Assembly (NCBI GenBank): GCA_011763485.2
Contig: JAANSK020261494.1
Coordinates: forward strand, 1-22,076
From: Isoetes engelmannii
Taxonomy: Eukaryota > Streptophyta > Lycopodiopsida > Isoetales > Isoetaceae
Reading direction: 5' to 3'
Length of the DNA: 22,076 nucleotides
Below, piece by piece: positions 18,441-22,076 of this stretch. Below the pieces are notes generated by a model. It had not been told where the DNA came from. It saw only the letters and a program-made list of their open reading frames with translations, and searched no databases. Made by a program: the position numbers and the translations under genes. How positions within the stretch are numbered: position 1 is the stretch's first letter; every line of letters begins with the position of its first letter.

Positions 18441-20607
18441 TGTGGAAAAAGAGATAATATTCGTTAAAGTGTATAACAATGTCTTTCCTACCTGGGGCCA
18501 AGTCCAGAGATTGCAAATCTAGTTTGCAACCCCATGAAGCTAGATGGGGAATTAGATGAAGGAGCATGACTGTTGTCATGGATTCAAAGCAACAATGCTT
18601 TTACAAAATTGATGTGCACATCTGAGAAAATATTTAATGTAAGAATCGATTCAATTTGAGGCAAGAGAAGGATCTCAATGTTACAGTGAAGAGTCAAATA
18701 CAGACATGGAAATATGTTTCCTTTGCTTAAATCGTTGTATCTTAGGAGCTCCATCCTAAATCGCGACATTTGAGCTTGGAATCTCCAGTTCTTTTTGTGC
18801 CTTCGAATCACTTTGGAATTGCTAGTCTTTCAGAGCCTTGGAATCACTAACTTTAAGGTTTGAATCTCTAGCAATCTTAGTACAAAAAGATTCATTTCTT
18901 AGATGTTAGCAGTGAATCTCATTTCATCTTTTAATTTAAATATCATAGCTCCTGCCTTGAAAATGATTGTCAACATTTAGAATAAGATCCAATCCCTTAA
19001 CATGCATACAATTGTTTAAGATCTGTAGATTATAGTTATGGTTGATGCAGCTAAAAAGCTTGCAGCTTATAGTGGGTTAAGATTGGAGTTGGTATCATTT
19101 ACTGCTTTTATTAGTATGTATGAAACTGAAATAGTTCTGTACCATTTTAGAGCTTTTTTGTAGCAACACGTACAAGCACCTGGGTTTGTCTATGAGCTCT
19201 CACTTTGTTTGCACCATGATTTGGCTGTTTCTGAAATTCCAGTACTGAAGAGAAGAACTAATAGGTGATTTGACTTGGTATTTCCTTCCATGAGTTTAAT
19301 CCAGTGCCTACATTTGATTAAATTAAGGTTCGGATAAATTGCAAGTATCTGGATAAATTATTGAAATCATTTGGATTTAGTGTGTGCAGGCTGCTAAATC
19401 TGCATCATTATATCTTTGTCATAGAAAAGTAAGAAATTTTGCATGCATGTAAAGAGCTGCTAAAGTCATTTCATTTTTATCTTCTACATCTATTTATCTA
19501 GTTGTTTGTTTGTAGGGTTCATTCACATCTATATTTAGATCTCGAGCTTTCATTTGTTTTTAATATCATCATTTGACAAGTTGACCAAGATTGCATATGG
19601 CGCTCCTTGTTAGAATTTGAAATCGGTGGGTTTTGGTATATTACGGCATATTATAGGCATATCTCATGATCTGACAGCCATTATTTTTAATTGTTTCAGA
19701 TGGTGAAAAATATTTTTTTATTTCTCGATATGAATATGGCCTAAGGTTTTTGGCTTCCAAGACGCCAAATTCTTTATACGACGATCGGATAGTTATTTTA
19801 CCCTAATCCTTTTTGTTTGTTAGACCATTGATTTTTTATCTTTGGGCTGAACATTTCCTTTTTTTAGAATGAGACTTTTTTGGATTGCTCAAAGGGCAAA
19901 TCTTGGATTTGGTCTTGGGTTCAAGGCATCTTTTATTCTTATCCGTCTGATTCACAATCACACGGTTTATCTCTTTTGTCACTTCGTGTTAGAAGGTGTG
20001 AGGCAACATGGTGCCCTTCGTCCATTTGGGGTGTCGTGCGTTATCATGCCAATTGGATGGTGGAAGATGAACCAAGGATCAGTCCAAAAAAAGGGGGTTA
20101 AGTTTTTTTTACCTTCGACTCCAATGCTGGGTTTATAGCACCAGGTTTTGGGACTCGGGTATGGCTCTTAGAGCTTGGATTTTGGGAACTTTATGATCTT
20201 TGTGGGTTTGGGGGGTTTAGCACTCCGCTATGGCTATCAGAGCAGCCATGGTACCATACATGACTTCTTTAAGAAATGGCTACAGATGTTAGCAACGAGG
20301 TAGTCACTTTTCTTTGGCATCTTGCTTTTGTCATTGGGTTAGAAGAACTGTTCTTCTGCAATATGAGACAAGTTAGAAGGATACGATTCTGAATTATGTA
20401 TAAAGGTCATATGCTGATTTTAAGAAAGAATGTCTCCAAATCCACTTGGAGACTTTTGTACACTCTAAGCTTGCTTTATATATGCTCACTTCTATGCCTA
20501 GGATAGCATCCAATCCAGGTTTTGCACATAATGCTTAGCCAAATTAGATAACGAAGTCCCTATGTCAGTAAATGAAGAAGATTTCAATGTTTAGTGCTGT
20601 TCACAGG
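18441..20607. other. AT-rich stretch without a recognisable gene
   Basis: Only short frames are seen. The longest, 19869-20138 on +, overlaps another + frame at 19880-20101, and neither has a known motif. The DNA around 19600-20250 has a different texture (T-rich, less AT-repetitive) and could be an unidentified old repeat. Between 18774 and 18868, units like TTGGAATC(T/A)CT recur about four times with strong divergence, which looks like a decayed minisatellite. Confidence 0.4.
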
Positions 20608-20964
20608 CAGAATATAGTTGCATGGACATGTTGGTCTAACTAGACGAGGTTTTTTAGGAGCTAACATTGAAGCTAGATTAGTAGCTAGTTCCAGGCAAAG
20701 AAATAATATCCTAGTTTTCAAAAGAGAATATATGGCAATTGCAAAGCAGAATATAACTGCATGGACATACTATAACTGCATGGACATACTGGTATAACTA
20801 GATCAAATTCTTTAGGAGCTACAATTGAAGCTAAGTTAGTAGCTAGTTCTTGGTATAACTACATCAAATTTTTTAGGAGCTACGATTGAAGCTAAGTTAG
20901 TAGCTAGTTCTTGGCAAAGAAATAATGTCCTAGTTTTCAAAAAGAATATATAACAATTGCAAAG
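20608..20964 (+). repeat. Nested tandem repeat, about 139-bp unit with inner duplications
   Basis: Unit 1 is 20608-20746. Unit 2 is 20747-20964 and is longer because of two inner duplications. One is an exact 19-bp pair (20752-20770, 20771-20789). The other is a 61-bp pair (20791-20851, 20852-20912) with three mismatches. Units start CAGAATATA and end GCAATTGCAAAG or a close variant. Both units can be read as QNI(V/T)AWT on +, vaguely like a PPR-type motif, but this is too short to name a gene. The order of events can be read off: the 139-bp duplication is the older, and the exact 19-bp one is the youngest. Confidence 0.8.
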
Positions 20965-22076
20965 CATCTGAATTTATGTGGACTTAGTTCATGACGTCAG
21001 TGTACTGTTGATATTTTTGAAGCAGAAAGCTGCACCTTGCTTACAAGCTTGATGTACTTTTGAATTGTAACTCTATGCCTATGAAATCATGAAGTAGTTT
21101 GCTTTTTTAATTTCCGCTTTAATGCTTAAGTTTTTTCTTAGAGTTGTGTAGCTATGCTGGTCACAAAAATCAGGTTATTAATACAAGCTGGTAAGCGAGA
21201 TTATAGGGTTTGAAGTTGGCTTATATAAGGTATAAATGTTGGTCAATTATCTTCTTGTTCTATGGATAAAAATATTCAGATGTAAGATTAAGTTCATGCT
21301 TAATAAAAGTGTAAATAAGTGCATGTTTATATTCCAATATTGTTGTGTTATGCATTAAAAAAAAAAAAAATCTTTGAACAGATGTAGGTTATGTTTACAT
21401 GTGACCTTAAAGAGCTTGAACAAGCAGTTTTTGTTTGTTAGTTGTTGGGTTGTTCTGTGTGCAGTTCTAGGCAGTGTTTTGTGCTTGCTAGTGCTTTGGT
21501 AAAAAAAATTGACTCTGCTCTTGTATGTTTTTTGTTGCGGATAAGGTACATGTGTGTTTTACCTCAGTTTTGCGTAGTTTCTACTCGGAATTTTGTGGAA
21601 CTACAGTGTAAAGTTTCGCACGAACCTGTTGATCCTTGAACTTTCTTTGACTAAATGTCCCACGAGCACAAGGTAATGGTTACGTATTTTGTACCATATA
21701 TAGTGTTACTGTGGCCATATTCAAATTTTAATATTGACCTATTGTTGATCTAACTTTGACCCTAAGAGAGCATTTAGATATCATTACTGCCATGGTGGTG
21801 GGCAATGAATTATTTTGCATTATCATCTGTTGATCTTACTCAGACCCTTGCATATACATGGTTTAGGTGTTGTTATTGTGAGCAATGAATTATTTCACAT
21901 TTACACTTTATAACCACCATTTCACTATTTTGAACTTATTCTACCATTCATTTTTTTTATGGTTTTTAACTATGTTTTGGTCAAGATTTTGCATCCTGTT
22001 TTTTTTTTGTATATGAATTGGGGGCCATATTGTACCATTTTTTATGTGTGTTGAAAAAGGAAGACAACAAAATCAT
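20965..22076. other. AT-rich stretch, no gene; A14 run and a diverged duplication
   Basis: No supported coding sequence. A run of 14 A lies at 21357-21370. An old duplication with a period of about 80-85 bp is visible at 21742-21890 (TTGATCT..ACT..GACCC and GCAATGAATTATT shared). The + frame at 21442-21639 has no recognisable features. Confidence 0.4.

Noticed and set aside
19869-20138. 89-codon + frame as a gene
   Set aside because: No motif, an overlapping competing frame, and no supportive splice or promoter signal.
1-22076. CRISPR array, bacterial operon or phage-type defence system
   Set aside because: No spaced direct-repeat array, no compact same-strand gene run, and the content is clearly plant nuclear.

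Overview
The window is nuclear DNA from a land plant, probably a non-flowering one and most likely a fern. Its one clear gene has 12 GT-AG introns. The flanks are AT-rich and full of decayed LTR, LINE and Mutator-type copies. A small 5S rRNA fragment reads CTGGGATGGGTGACCTCCC, where angiosperm 5S usually has CTAGGATGGGTGACCTCCT. The placement rests on that fragment and general repeat style, so it is tentative.
Layout. 1-3264: old Ty3/gypsy debris, with protease/RT/RNase H pieces on + and an integrase piece on -, facing each other. 3320-3745: a GC-rich island with about ten copies of a GGATCC-centred short palindrome, which reappears at 4688-4730 and once near 724. 3893-4399: unrecognised decayed coding sequence on +. 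4812-5085: two short tandem duplications. 5190-6236 (-): the 3' part of a MULE-related SWIM zinc-finger gene, one frame with three stops. 6960-9915 (-): three decayed 3'-end pieces of one LINE family, two of them ending in a TATTC-repeat tail. 9920-11160: no gene seen.
11164-17359 (-): a DYRK-family dual-specificity protein kinase. Thirteen coding exons could be joined by hand with every phase matching, predicting about 851 residues. It has a complete kinase domain (G-loop, catalytic Lys, [14 protein letters not shown] activation loop) and a DYRK homology box before it.
17360-22076: the kinase's upstream region and further intergenic DNA. It holds a 44-bp 5S rRNA 3' fragment between exact 17-bp direct repeats, a weak candidate two-exon short ORF on +, and a nested tandem repeat at 20608-20964.
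The kinase is the only gene I would call functional. The most unusual items are the GGATCC palindrome island, the 5S fragment with its duplicated flanks, and an in-frame 27-bp duplication in the kinase tail. I found no operon-like or defence-like system.
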